Of a DNA stretch of 7,218 nt, positions 1 to 6,692 are shown piece after piece; position 1 is the stretch's first letter; each line of letters opens with the position of its first letter. A program made the translations under genes and the position numbers. The notes below the pieces were generated by a model, which was given only the letters and a program-made list of their open reading frames with translations, did not search any database and had not been told where the DNA came from. This DNA comes from Flavobacteriaceae bacterium UBA3078. GTDB lineage: Bacteria; Bacteroidota; Bacteroidia; Flavobacteriales; Flavobacteriaceae. Location: the NCBI GenBank assembly GCA_002366675.1, contig DFBO01000265.1:1-7218 (forward strand). Direction: 5' to 3'.

Positions 1-22
1 AAAAAACCTGCAAAGCGTCACT

Positions 23-1627
23 ATGCCAACAGACTGTATTCCGTTTAAGGACACTAATTATTTTTCAAGTTTAATTTGCGATTATCTAGATGAAAAGGAT
101 GGCTTAAAACCTTTTTATAATAGGTTTCCAAACCTAGAGAATTTTAAAAATCAGATTAATGAAAAAGCAAGGTCTGTTAGTCAGCAGTCGAGAACTACTT
201 TAGTGTCGAGTTTAAAAAAGCAATATCAAAATATAAATACTCCATCTCAAACCCTTCAAAATATTGAAGCCTTAAAAGAAGAGAACACCTTCACAATAAC
301 TACTGGTCATCAATTAAACTTATTTACAGGACCTTTGTATTTTTTCTATAAAATTATTTCTACCATTAATCTATGTAAAGAGTTGAAAGCAACTTATCCA
401 AAGCAAGATTTTGTGCCAATTTATTGGATGGCAACGGAAGATCATGATTTTGAGGAAATCAATTATTTTAATTTCAAAGGAAAAAAAATCCAATGGAACA
501 GAAAAACTTCAGGAGCTGTTGGAGAATTAGATTTAGATGATTTAGAAGAGGTTTCAGAATTATTTAGGTCTCATTTAAATACGAGTAGCAACGCAATTGA
601 ATTAAAGGAATTATTCATAGAAGCTTATACAAAACAAGACAATTTAACTGAAGCAACTAGATATTTGGTAAACGAATTGTTTTCCAAAACTGGTTTGGTT
701 ATTTTAGATGGGAATGATAGAGATTTAAAACGTTTGTTTATTCCTTATGCAGAAGATGAATTGCTCAATCAAACGGCATTCCAAAAAGTTTCTGAAACGT
801 CTGAACAGCTTAATAGTATATCGACAAATTATAAGATACAAGTAAATCCACGAGAAATTAATTTATTCTATATAACCGAAAACCTCAGAGAACGTATAGT
901 TTTTGAGGATGAAATTTTTAAAATTCTAAACACAGATATTTCTTGGAGCAAGAGTGAGATAATAAAACACCTCAATGAACACCCAGAACGTTTCAGTCCG
1001 AATGTGATATTAAGACCTTTATTTCAAGAAGTAGTTCTGCCTAACCTTTGTTATATTGGAGGAGGAGGAGAACTAGCTTATTGGTTTCAGCTAAAATCTA
1101 ATTTTGAAACACAAAAAGTCCCTTTTCCTATGCTATTGCTTAGAAATTCAGTCTTGGTGGTTTCAAAGAAACAACAGAATAAGTTAGAAAAACTGGACTT
1201 AGAAATTTCAGATTTATTTTTAAATCAGAATGATTTAATAGAAAAAGTAACAAGAAATTTTTCAGAAATTGAAATCGATTTTTCTAATCAGAAAATCTTT
1301 ATAGAAAAGCAGTTTGAAGATTTATACAAACTTGCTAATAAAACAGACAAGTCTTTTTTAGGAGCAGTTTCAGCACAAGAGAAAAAGCAAGTAAAAGGGT
1401 TAGAGCATCTTGAAAAAAGATTGCTAAAAGCTCAAAAAAGAAAACTAAAAGAGATTATAGACCGAGTAGTTATACTTCAAAACGAATTATTCCCAAACCA
1501 AAGCCTCCAAGAACGACAAGCCAATTTTTCTGAGTTTTATTTAGAATATGGAGACCAATTTATTCATGAGTTAATGTTAAATTTGCAACCTCTAAGAGGA
1601 GAGTTTTTAATATTAAATTTAGAGTAA
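23..1627 (+). CDS. bshC: Bacillithiol biosynthesis cysteine-adding enzyme BshC
   Basis: BshC carries out the last step of bacillithiol synthesis: joining cysteine to glucosaminyl-malate in the cytoplasm to make the low-molecular-weight thiol. The 534-residue length is close to that of Bacillus BshC. Family motifs are visible in order: GHQLNLFTGP (95-104) and PIYWMATEDHDFEEI (132-146) in the Rossmann-like, class I synthetase-like core; NVILRPLFQE (327-336); and YIGGGGELAYWFQL (344-357). A long charged helical stretch (about 380-490, rich in K, E, L and Q) fits the family's coiled coil. The ATG at 23 gives the N-terminus MPTDCI that I recall from flavobacterial homologues. No in-frame stop lies between base 1 and the ATG, but no better start is available there. 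There is no clear Shine-Dalgarno, as is usual in Bacteroidota. The next gene starts 4 nt after the stop, so the two are probably co-transcribed. BshA and BshB are not in the window. The annotation rests on motif recognition; activity is inferred. Confidence 0.95.
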   Translation: MPTDCIPFKDTNYFSSLICDYLDEKDGLKPFYNRFPNLENFKNQINEKARSVSQQSRTTLVSSLKKQYQNINTPSQTLQNIEALKEENTFTITTGHQLNLFTGPLYFFYKIISTINLCKELKATYPKQDFVPIYWMATEDHDFEEINYFNFKGKKIQWNRKTSGAVGELDLDDLEEVSELFRSHLNTSSNAIELKELFIEAYTKQDNLTEATRYLVNELFSKTGLVILDGNDRDLKRLFIPYAEDELLNQTAFQKVSETSEQLNSISTNYKIQVNPREINLFYITENLRERIVFEDEIFKILNTDISWSKSEIIKHLNEHPERFSPNVILRPLFQEVVLPNLCYIGGGGELAYWFQLKSNFETQKVPFPMLLLRNSVLVVSKKQQNKLEKLDLEISDLFLNQNDLIEKVTRNFSEIEIDFSNQKIFIEKQFEDLYKLANKTDKSFLGAVSAQEKKQVKGLEHLEKRLLKAQKRKLKEIIDRVVILQNELFPNQSLQERQANFSEFYLEYGDQFIHELMLNLQPLRGEFLILNLE

Positions 1628-1631
1628 ATCC

Positions 1632-3002
1632 ATGCATAAAATAGATATAGAACTAATAGAAATGACTTTAGACGTCATGAAATATGCTATTAGTAGAATT
1701 TCAGCAACCGAGCATCCTATTGGGAAACCAAAAAAACATGAAGAATTAAAAGCATTAGTTGGAGAAACAATAACAGAAAAAGGTGTTGGTGGAGAATATG
1801 CCTTTAATTTGTGGAAGGAACATTTATCAAAAGCAAATGTCCCAGTAGATCATCCAAGAAATTTAGCTTTTGTACCTGCAGCTCCAACAAGAGCAGCTGT
1901 TATGTTCGATTTGGTAACTTCTGCATCAAGTATTCATGGTGCCTATTGGATGGAAGGAGCTGGAGGAATTTTCTGTGAAAACGAAGCCATGAAATGGATT
2001 GTATCTTTAACAGGTTTACCAGAAGGTGCATTTGGCGTTTTTACAAGTGGTGGGACGGCAGCCAATCTTTCAGCTATTGTAACAGCTAGAGAACATTGGA
2101 GAGAAGATGAAACTTATAAAAGAGAAAAAGGATTAATAATTACATCTATAGGAGCACATTCATCTATTAAAGCTATGGCTAAAGTAGCTGATGTAGATAT
2201 TCTTTTAGTAGATTCTGAAGAAAGACTCACTGAATCAGATCTAAGAAAAACCATTGATAATTTAAATTTCCATCAACGTAAACGTTTATTTGCAGTTGTT
2301 GGCACTGGAGGAACTACTAATGCAGGAATTGTAGACGACTTAGAAGGAATTGCTAAGGTTTGCGAAGAAGAAGGTCTTTGGTTTCATGTAGATGCAGCTT
2401 ATGGAGGTGGTGCTTTAGCAGCAGATTCAGTAAGACATTTATTTAATGGTATAGAGAAAGCTGATAGTATTACTATAGACCCACATAAATGGATGTTTTC
2501 ACCTTACGATTGTGGAGCAGTTATTTATAAAAATCCAGAATTAGCTAAAAATGCTCATTCGCAACAAGGTTCTTATTTAGATATTTTTAAAGATGAAGGA
2601 GCTCATGGTTTTAATCCAACCGATTATCAAATTCAGTTAACACGTCGTGTTCGTGGCTTGCCTTTATGGTTTTCATTAGCAACTAATGGAACAGAAAAAT
2701 ATAAAGAAGCCGTAGAAAGAGGTATTGAATTGGCACAAGTGGCTGGTAAAATGATTGAAGAAAATCCAAATGTAGAATTGGTTAGAGAGCCTAGTTTATC
2801 TTGTGTACTTTATAGAAGAATAGGATGGAAGCCAGAAGACTATACGCATTGGACATACGAAAATCATGATAAAGGCTTTGCATTAGTAACTCCAACCAAA
2901 TGGAAAAATGGCGATATATTTGAAACAGTTTCTCGTTTTTGTTTTATAAATCCAGACACGTCAGAAAATGACATTCAAATGATTTTAGATTCCATGAATT
3001 AA
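1632..3002 (+). CDS. PLP-dependent group II amino-acid decarboxylase, substrate unknown
   Basis: A 456-residue fold-type I PLP enzyme of the group II decarboxylase family (aromatic-amino-acid, glutamate, cysteine-sulfinate and diaminobutyrate decarboxylases). Visible active-site landmarks are TSGGTAANLSA (138-148, phosphate binding), His176 in GAHSS (stacks on the PLP ring), Asp254 in VDAAYGGG (pairs with the pyridine nitrogen) and Lys286 in DPHKW (Schiff base). Spacings agree with animal DOPA decarboxylase as I recall it: Asp to Lys is 32 residues in both, and Lys to the catalytic loop Tyr (here Tyr315 in SYL) is 29 in both. Keeping that Tyr favours decarboxylation over the aldehyde-synthase chemistry of Phe variants. 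The amine product cannot be read from sequence. No signal peptide is seen, so it is cytoplasmic. The start at 1632 is 4 nt after bshC; ATGs at 1662 and 1677 are possible alternatives, but the longer form keeps a full helical N-terminus. It is probably an operon partner of bshC. Low-level annotation as an aminotransferase would be a misnomer. Confidence 0.9.
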   Translation: MHKIDIELIEMTLDVMKYAISRISATEHPIGKPKKHEELKALVGETITEKGVGGEYAFNLWKEHLSKANVPVDHPRNLAFVPAAPTRAAVMFDLVTSASSIHGAYWMEGAGGIFCENEAMKWIVSLTGLPEGAFGVFTSGGTAANLSAIVTAREHWREDETYKREKGLIITSIGAHSSIKAMAKVADVDILLVDSEERLTESDLRKTIDNLNFHQRKRLFAVVGTGGTTNAGIVDDLEGIAKVCEEEGLWFHVDAAYGGGALAADSVRHLFNGIEKADSITIDPHKWMFSPYDCGAVIYKNPELAKNAHSQQGSYLDIFKDEGAHGFNPTDYQIQLTRRVRGLPLWFSLATNGTEKYKEAVERGIELAQVAGKMIEENPNVELVREPSLSCVLYRRIGWKPEDYTHWTYENHDKGFALVTPTKWKNGDIFETVSRFCFINPDTSENDIQMILDSMN

Positions 3003-3028
3003 GAGTTAAAAAATCAAAAATCAATTAC

Positions 3029-3036
3029 TATTTTTG
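3029..3036 (+). promoter_or_regulatory. Bacteroidota -7 promoter element for guaA
   Basis: The octamer TATTTTTG matches the Bacteroidota primary-sigma -7 consensus TAnnTTTG at every fixed position. It sits in the 37-nt gap between the decarboxylase stop and the guaA ATG, ending 3 nt before that ATG. The upstream -33 TTG is only weakly met: GTTA at 3005-3008, with 20 nt between it and the element. If it is used, transcription would start at or within a few bases of the guaA start codon. This call comes from consensus matching only; A/T-rich gaps can give chance hits. Confidence 0.5.
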
Positions 3037-3039
3037 CAC

Positions 3040-4575
3040 ATGCAACATAACAAGGTACTTATATTAGATTTCGGTTCGCAATACACACAGCTTATTGCAC
3101 GAAGAGTTAGAGAACTCAACATTTATTGCGAGATTCATCCATTTAATAAAATTCCAAAAGAAATTGAAGGTTATAAAGCCGTTATTCTATCTGGAAGTCC
3201 ATTTTCCGTAAGAGGCGAAAATGCTTTACATCCAGATTTAACAAAGATAAGAAGCGAAAAGCCTATGTTGGCTGTTTGTTATGGCGCACAATATTTAGCA
3301 CATTTTTCAGGAGGAGAAGTAGCTCCTTCAAATACCAGAGAGTATGGACGAGCTAATTTGTCGTTTATAAAACCAAACGAAACTTTCTTTAATAATATAC
3401 ATGAAGGTAGTCAGGTATGGATGAGTCATAGCGATACAATAAAACATCTTCCAACAAATGGTGTTTTATTAGCAAGTACACACGATGTACAAAACGCTGC
3501 TTTTAAAATTGAAGGCGAAGAAACCTATGCCATTCAATTTCACCCAGAAGTATATCATTCAACCGATGGAAAGCAATTGTTAGAAAACTTTTTAGTGCAT
3601 ATTGCAAAAGTAGAACAGGACTGGACACCACAATCATTTGTTGAAGAAACAGTTGAAGAATTACAAAATAAATTAGGAAACGATAAAGTAGTATTAGGAC
3701 TTTCTGGAGGAGTAGATTCTTCGGTAGCTGCTATGTTACTACATAAAGCTATCGGTAAGAATCTGTACTGCATATTTGTAAATAATGGTTTGTTACGTAA
3801 AAACGAATTCCCTGATGTTTTAGATCAATACAAAGGTATGGGCTTGAATGTTAAGGGTGTTGATGCTTCGGCACGCTTTTTGGATGCACTTGCTGGATTA
3901 AGCGATCCAGAAGAAAAGCGGAAAGCTATTGGTCGTGTGTTCATTGAAGTATTTGATGATGAAGCCCATTTAATTGAAGATGTTAAATGGTTAGCTCAAG
4001 GAACTATTTATCCAGATGTTATAGAAAGTGTTTCGGCAACTGGTGGACCAAGTGCAACCATCAAGAGTCATCATAATGTAGGTGGATTGCCAGATTTCAT
4101 GAAACTTAAAGTTGTAGAGCCACTTAAAACATTGTTTAAAGATGAGGTTCGTCGAGTTGGAGCTTCCATGAATATGGAAGCAGTCTTATTAGGTCGTCAT
4201 CCGTTTCCTGGACCAGGATTGGCTATTAGAATTTTAGGTGATATAACTGCCGAAAAAGTTCGTATTTTGCAAGAAGTAGATGCTGTTTTTATAAATGGTT
4301 TGAAAGAATGGAATTTGTACGATAAAGTTTGGCAAGCAGGAGCTATTCTATTACCAGTTAATAGTGTAGGCGTTATGGGAGACGAACGTACTTATGAAAA
4401 ATGTGTTGCTTTAAGAGCAGTAGAAAGTACAGATGGCATGACTGCAGATTGGGTAAATTTGCCTTATAAGTTTTTGCAAAAAACATCAAACGATATAATA
4501 AATAAAGTAAAAGGCGTTAATAGAGTAGTGTACGATATCAGTTCAAAACCACCTGCTACTATTGAGTGGGAATAG
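3040..4575 (+). CDS. guaA: GMP synthase (glutamine-hydrolysing)
   Basis: GuaA converts XMP, ATP and glutamine to GMP in the cytoplasm, the final step of guanine nucleotide synthesis. With the ATG at 3040 the protein is 511 residues, close to the usual size of bacterial GuaA. The N-terminal class I glutamine amidotransferase domain (about 4-190) has nucleophile Cys80 in VCYGAQ, and His168 and Glu170 in QFHPEV complete the triad. The ATP-pyrophosphatase domain has the P-loop SGGVDSS (222-228). The dimerisation/XMP-binding domain carries HPFPGPGLAIR (387-397) and the canonical C-terminus KPPATIEWE. All key residues are present. A TTG at 3034 is in frame and would add two residues, but it lies inside the -7 promoter element, and MQHNKVLILDFG is the N-terminus expected in this group, so ATG 3040 is preferred. 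There is no Shine-Dalgarno. The gene could also receive read-through from bshC and the decarboxylase. Confidence 0.98.
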   Translation: MQHNKVLILDFGSQYTQLIARRVRELNIYCEIHPFNKIPKEIEGYKAVILSGSPFSVRGENALHPDLTKIRSEKPMLAVCYGAQYLAHFSGGEVAPSNTREYGRANLSFIKPNETFFNNIHEGSQVWMSHSDTIKHLPTNGVLLASTHDVQNAAFKIEGEETYAIQFHPEVYHSTDGKQLLENFLVHIAKVEQDWTPQSFVEETVEELQNKLGNDKVVLGLSGGVDSSVAAMLLHKAIGKNLYCIFVNNGLLRKNEFPDVLDQYKGMGLNVKGVDASARFLDALAGLSDPEEKRKAIGRVFIEVFDDEAHLIEDVKWLAQGTIYPDVIESVSATGGPSATIKSHHNVGGLPDFMKLKVVEPLKTLFKDEVRRVGASMNMEAVLLGRHPFPGPGLAIRILGDITAEKVRILQEVDAVFINGLKEWNLYDKVWQAGAILLPVNSVGVMGDERTYEKCVALRAVESTDGMTADWVNLPYKFLQKTSNDIINKVKGVNRVVYDISSKPPATIEWE

Positions 4576-4589
4576 TTTGAAGCTTCGTT

Positions 4590-4633
4590 ACTTCGAGTGA
4601 TTTTAGAGAAACGAGAAAATAGTATCGAGAAGT
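4590..4633. repeat. Intergenic imperfect inverted repeat, module A
   Basis: About 15 nt after guaA lies a hairpin-like unit. The outer arms are ACTTC (4590-4594) and GAAGT (4629-4633). TCGA occurs at 4593-4596 and again at 4625-4628, and the inner arms ATTTT (4600-4604) and AAAAT (4616-4620) are complementary. The purine-rich core AGAGAAACGAG lies between the inner arms. The arms are imperfect, so this is not a simple strong terminator. From memory, units of this type (CTTCGAGTGA ... ATCGAGAAGT) recur between genes in marine Flavobacteriaceae. There is no second copy inside this window, so the repeat status rests on recollection and on the palindromic structure. Confidence 0.5.
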
Positions 4634-4717
4634 GTGGCGTTACCACAAGGGTCGGGCTTTACGTTGCAATCTTTTTTAAGAAAAATAAAAAAGGATTTCC
4701 ACTATAATCCCTAACGC
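4633..4717. repeat. Intergenic structured repeat, module B (GCGTTA...TAACGC)
   Basis: This element directly abuts module A. Its outer arms GCGTTA (4637-4642) and TAACGC (4712-4717) are exact reverse complements about 70 nt apart. At its left end a perfect hairpin TGTGG-CGTTA-CCACA (4633-4647) has a loop, CGTTA, that is itself complementary to TAACG at 4712-4716, so the two pairings compete or could form a pseudoknot. The centre holds GGGTCGGGCTTTACG (4649-4663), followed by a T-run/A-run stem. The first 40 nt or so are about half G+C, clearly above the neighbouring AT-rich DNA. I recall similar GGGTCGGGCTT ... AAAAAGGATTTCC ... CCCTAACGC units between genes in flavobacterial genomes. There is no coding potential on either strand. 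Probably a non-autonomous dispersed repeat; its function is unknown. Confidence 0.55.
4669..4696. terminator. Possible weak bidirectional terminator hairpin inside module B
   Basis: ATCTTTTTT (4669-4677) can pair with AAAAAAGGAT (4687-4696) with one bulged G at 4693, around a 9-nt A-rich loop. The stem is almost all A-T, and no GC-rich stem precedes the T-run, so it does not fit a classical intrinsic terminator. It is the only plausible termination structure between guaA and the LysM gene. Confidence 0.25.
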
Positions 4718-4741
4718 AGTTTTGACCATATAATTAATAGT

Positions 4742-6658
4742 ATGAAGAAAATAATATACATTCTATCTATAGTTTTTTTATTTAGTTGTTCATCAACTAA
4801 AGCTCAAAACTATAAAACTCATAAAGTTAAACAAGATGAGACTATAGAGAGCATTGCAAAATTGTATCAAGTAACTCCTTTCGATATTTACGGTTTAAAT
4901 CCAGATGCAAAGAAAGGGTTGAAGTTAAATACCATATTAATTATCCCTAAGTCAAAGGTTGTTTCTAATGCACCACAAGCAACTATTGAAAAAGAATTAA
5001 TAGGTTTTAAAGATCATAAGGTTAGACGAAAAGAAACGCTGTATAGCTTGTCTAAAAAATTCGATGTTACTGAAGATGAATTCAAAAAGCATAACACCTT
5101 TTTGTATGCAAATAATTTAAGAAAAGGAGATGTTTTAAAAGTTCCTGTTTATAAAAAAGTATTACAAGTTTCAGAACCAGTAGCTAAAACAAAAGATTAT
5201 GCTGTGCTACCTAAAGAAGGGAAATGGCGAATAGCCTATAAATTTGGAATAACAGTAGATGAGTTAGAATATTTAAATCCTGGAATGAATGAGGTTTTAA
5301 ATGAAGGAGAGGTTATTCAAGTACCGAGCATTACAGAAAAGGAAGAAAAACCAATAGACGAAGCTTATTCCTATTATCAAGTATTGCCAAAAGAAGGCTT
5401 TTATAGATTGAAAATTAAACTTGGTGTAGAGCAAGTTCAGTTAGAAACATTAAATCCAGGACTTAAAGAATCAGGATTAAAAGAAGGTATGGTTCTTAAA
5501 ATTCCATATAATCCAACAGCTGTACAAACAGTTCAAGAGGATATACCTGGAACAGACTTGAGTAATCAAATTAAAGATAGAAGCAGCAAGCATCTTGTTA
5601 TTATGCTTCCTTTCCAGTTAAATAAGGTAGAAATAGATTCAGTTTCTGATGCAAAAAGAGAATTGAGTAAAAATCCATTTCTAAGCATGTCTTTAGATTT
5701 TCATTCTGGAGCATTAGTGGCTTTAGACTCTCTTAAGAAATTAGGTGTTTCTTTAAAAGTGGATGTGTACGACACTAAAAATTTATTGAGTGAAGTGTCA
5801 CATGTTTTAAATGTAAATTCTTTTCAAGATGTCGATGTGGTTATTGGACCCTTTATGCCAAATAATGTAGAGAAAGTGGCTTCAGAATTAAAGCCGTATA
5901 ATATTCCGGTTGTTTCTCCAATAGCTAAAAACGTTCAGTTATTAGAAAATGTGTTTCAATCTAGACCTTCAGAAGATTTGCTATATGAAAAGATGATAAA
6001 CTTTGTTAAAAACGATAGCACTAAAAACCATATAGTTATTATTTCAGATGTAAAACATACTAAAGTAAGCGATAATTTAAAGCGCACTTTTATGTCTGCC
6101 TCTCAAGTGTTTTCAAGAAAAAACAAAAAAGGGCTTGATGCCTTTTATATTTTAGATGAGGATATTGCAAGTAAATTAAAACCAGGGAAAAATGTGGTTT
6201 TTTTAGAGTCTGATAATCCAGGATTTGTTTCTAATGTTACAAGTAAATTAAACTCGTTAAAAAGTGATGAAATAAACATCGTGTTGGTAACAACAAATAA
6301 GAACTCAGCTTTTGAAGATGATGAGGTTTCAAATTACCATTTATCTCATTTAGAATTTCATTTTCCAACTATTTCTAAAACCTATAATGAAGACGATAAT
6401 AATTCCTTTGTAAAAATTTACGAAAAGCGTTTTGGAATCACTCCAAATAAATTTGCAGTACGTGGTTTCGATTTAACAATGGATGTGGTTTTACGTTTGG
6501 TTTCTTCAGAAGATTTGTACTTGTCAGTTAACGAGGCCCCATTAACCCAATACGTAGAAAACAAATTTGCTTACAAAAAGAAATTCCAAGGAGGTTATTA
6601 TAACAATACAGTTTATCTGGTTAAATATCAAGACTTAAAAATTATTAAGGTAAACTAA
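4742..6658 (+). CDS. Exported LysM-repeat protein with periplasmic-binding-protein-like domain
   Basis: A 638-residue envelope protein. The N-terminus is a signal sequence: MKK, a hydrophobic stretch to residue 15, then LFSC with Cys16, which fits a Bacteroidota lipoprotein signal. A signal-peptidase I site after KAQ (about 22) is an alternative. Two good LysM domains follow (about 25-69, HKVKQDETIESIAKLY; about 91-136, HKVRRKETLYSLSKKF), then two divergent LysM-like repeats (about 151-196 and 211-256) that share YxVLPKEG and LNPG motifs. LysM domains bind the N-acetylglucosamine-containing glycan of peptidoglycan. Residues about 284-638 look like a type I periplasmic-binding fold of the Leu/Ile/Val-binding kind: alternating strands and helices with VVIGPFMP (366-373), IPVVSPIA (388-395) and HIVIISD (430-436). 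No permease or ATPase genes adjoin it, so I infer a cell-wall-associated sensor or scaffold rather than an ABC uptake component. Ligand unknown. Confidence 0.85.
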   Translation: MKKIIYILSIVFLFSCSSTKAQNYKTHKVKQDETIESIAKLYQVTPFDIYGLNPDAKKGLKLNTILIIPKSKVVSNAPQATIEKELIGFKDHKVRRKETLYSLSKKFDVTEDEFKKHNTFLYANNLRKGDVLKVPVYKKVLQVSEPVAKTKDYAVLPKEGKWRIAYKFGITVDELEYLNPGMNEVLNEGEVIQVPSITEKEEKPIDEAYSYYQVLPKEGFYRLKIKLGVEQVQLETLNPGLKESGLKEGMVLKIPYNPTAVQTVQEDIPGTDLSNQIKDRSSKHLVIMLPFQLNKVEIDSVSDAKRELSKNPFLSMSLDFHSGALVALDSLKKLGVSLKVDVYDTKNLLSEVSHVLNVNSFQDVDVVIGPFMPNNVEKVASELKPYNIPVVSPIAKNVQLLENVFQSRPSEDLLYEKMINFVKNDSTKNHIVIISDVKHTKVSDNLKRTFMSASQVFSRKNKKGLDAFYILDEDIASKLKPGKNVVFLESDNPGFVSNVTSKLNSLKSDEINIVLVTTNKNSAFEDDEVSNYHLSHLEFHFPTISKTYNEDDNNSFVKIYEKRFGITPNKFAVRGFDLTMDVVLRLVSSEDLYLSVNEAPLTQYVENKFAYKKKFQGGYYNNTVYLVKYQDLKIIKVN

Positions 6659-6680
6659 AGGTTTAACTGTTTTATAATTT

Positions 6681-6688
6681 AATATTTG
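6681..6688 (+). promoter_or_regulatory. Near-consensus -7 element before the DUF922 gene
   Basis: AATATTTG differs from the Bacteroidota -7 consensus TAnnTTTG at one fixed position. It ends 4 nt before the ATG at 6693, almost the same geometry as the element before guaA. A TTTA at 6662-6665 is the nearest thing to a -33 box. The gap after the LysM gene is only 34 nt, so read-through is equally likely. Weak evidence. Confidence 0.25.
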
Positions 6689-6692
6689 TATC

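Noticed and set aside
1058..1070. GGAGGAGGAGGAG microsatellite-like run or internal ribosome site in bshC
   Set aside because: It encodes the conserved Gly-rich YIGGGGE motif of BshC. No start codon follows at a suitable distance in a real frame.
3034..3039. TTG start for guaA giving two extra residues
   Set aside because: The TTG is part of the -7 promoter element, and ATG 3040 gives the expected GuaA N-terminus.
3555..3773. Minus-strand open frame of 72 codons
   Set aside because: It lies wholly antisense to guaA, across the glutaminase-to-pyrophosphatase junction. The composition (Ser/Thr/Cys rich) is that of an antisense shadow, and no promoter or recognisable family is seen.
4464..4646. 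Minus-strand open frame of 60 codons
   Set aside because: It covers the antisense of the conserved guaA 3' end plus repeat module A. It has no recognisable domain and is explained by the repeat and guaA codon usage.
4637..4717. Integron attC site suggested by the GCGTTA...TAACGC arms
   Set aside because: The boxes do not fit RYYYAAC ... GTTRRRY in either orientation: CCCTAAC starts with C, and GTTACCA lacks the purines. There is also no cassette or integrase nearby.
4721..4741. Promoter for the LysM gene from TTTG (4721-4724) and TATAATTA (4729-4736)
   Set aside because: The two boxes are only 4 nt apart instead of about 20, and the second lacks the TTTG core.
4742..6658. Substrate-binding component of an amino-acid ABC transporter
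   Set aside because: No permease or ATPase gene is adjacent, and the LysM repeats point to a wall-bound role. Transport cannot be excluded but is not supported by the window.
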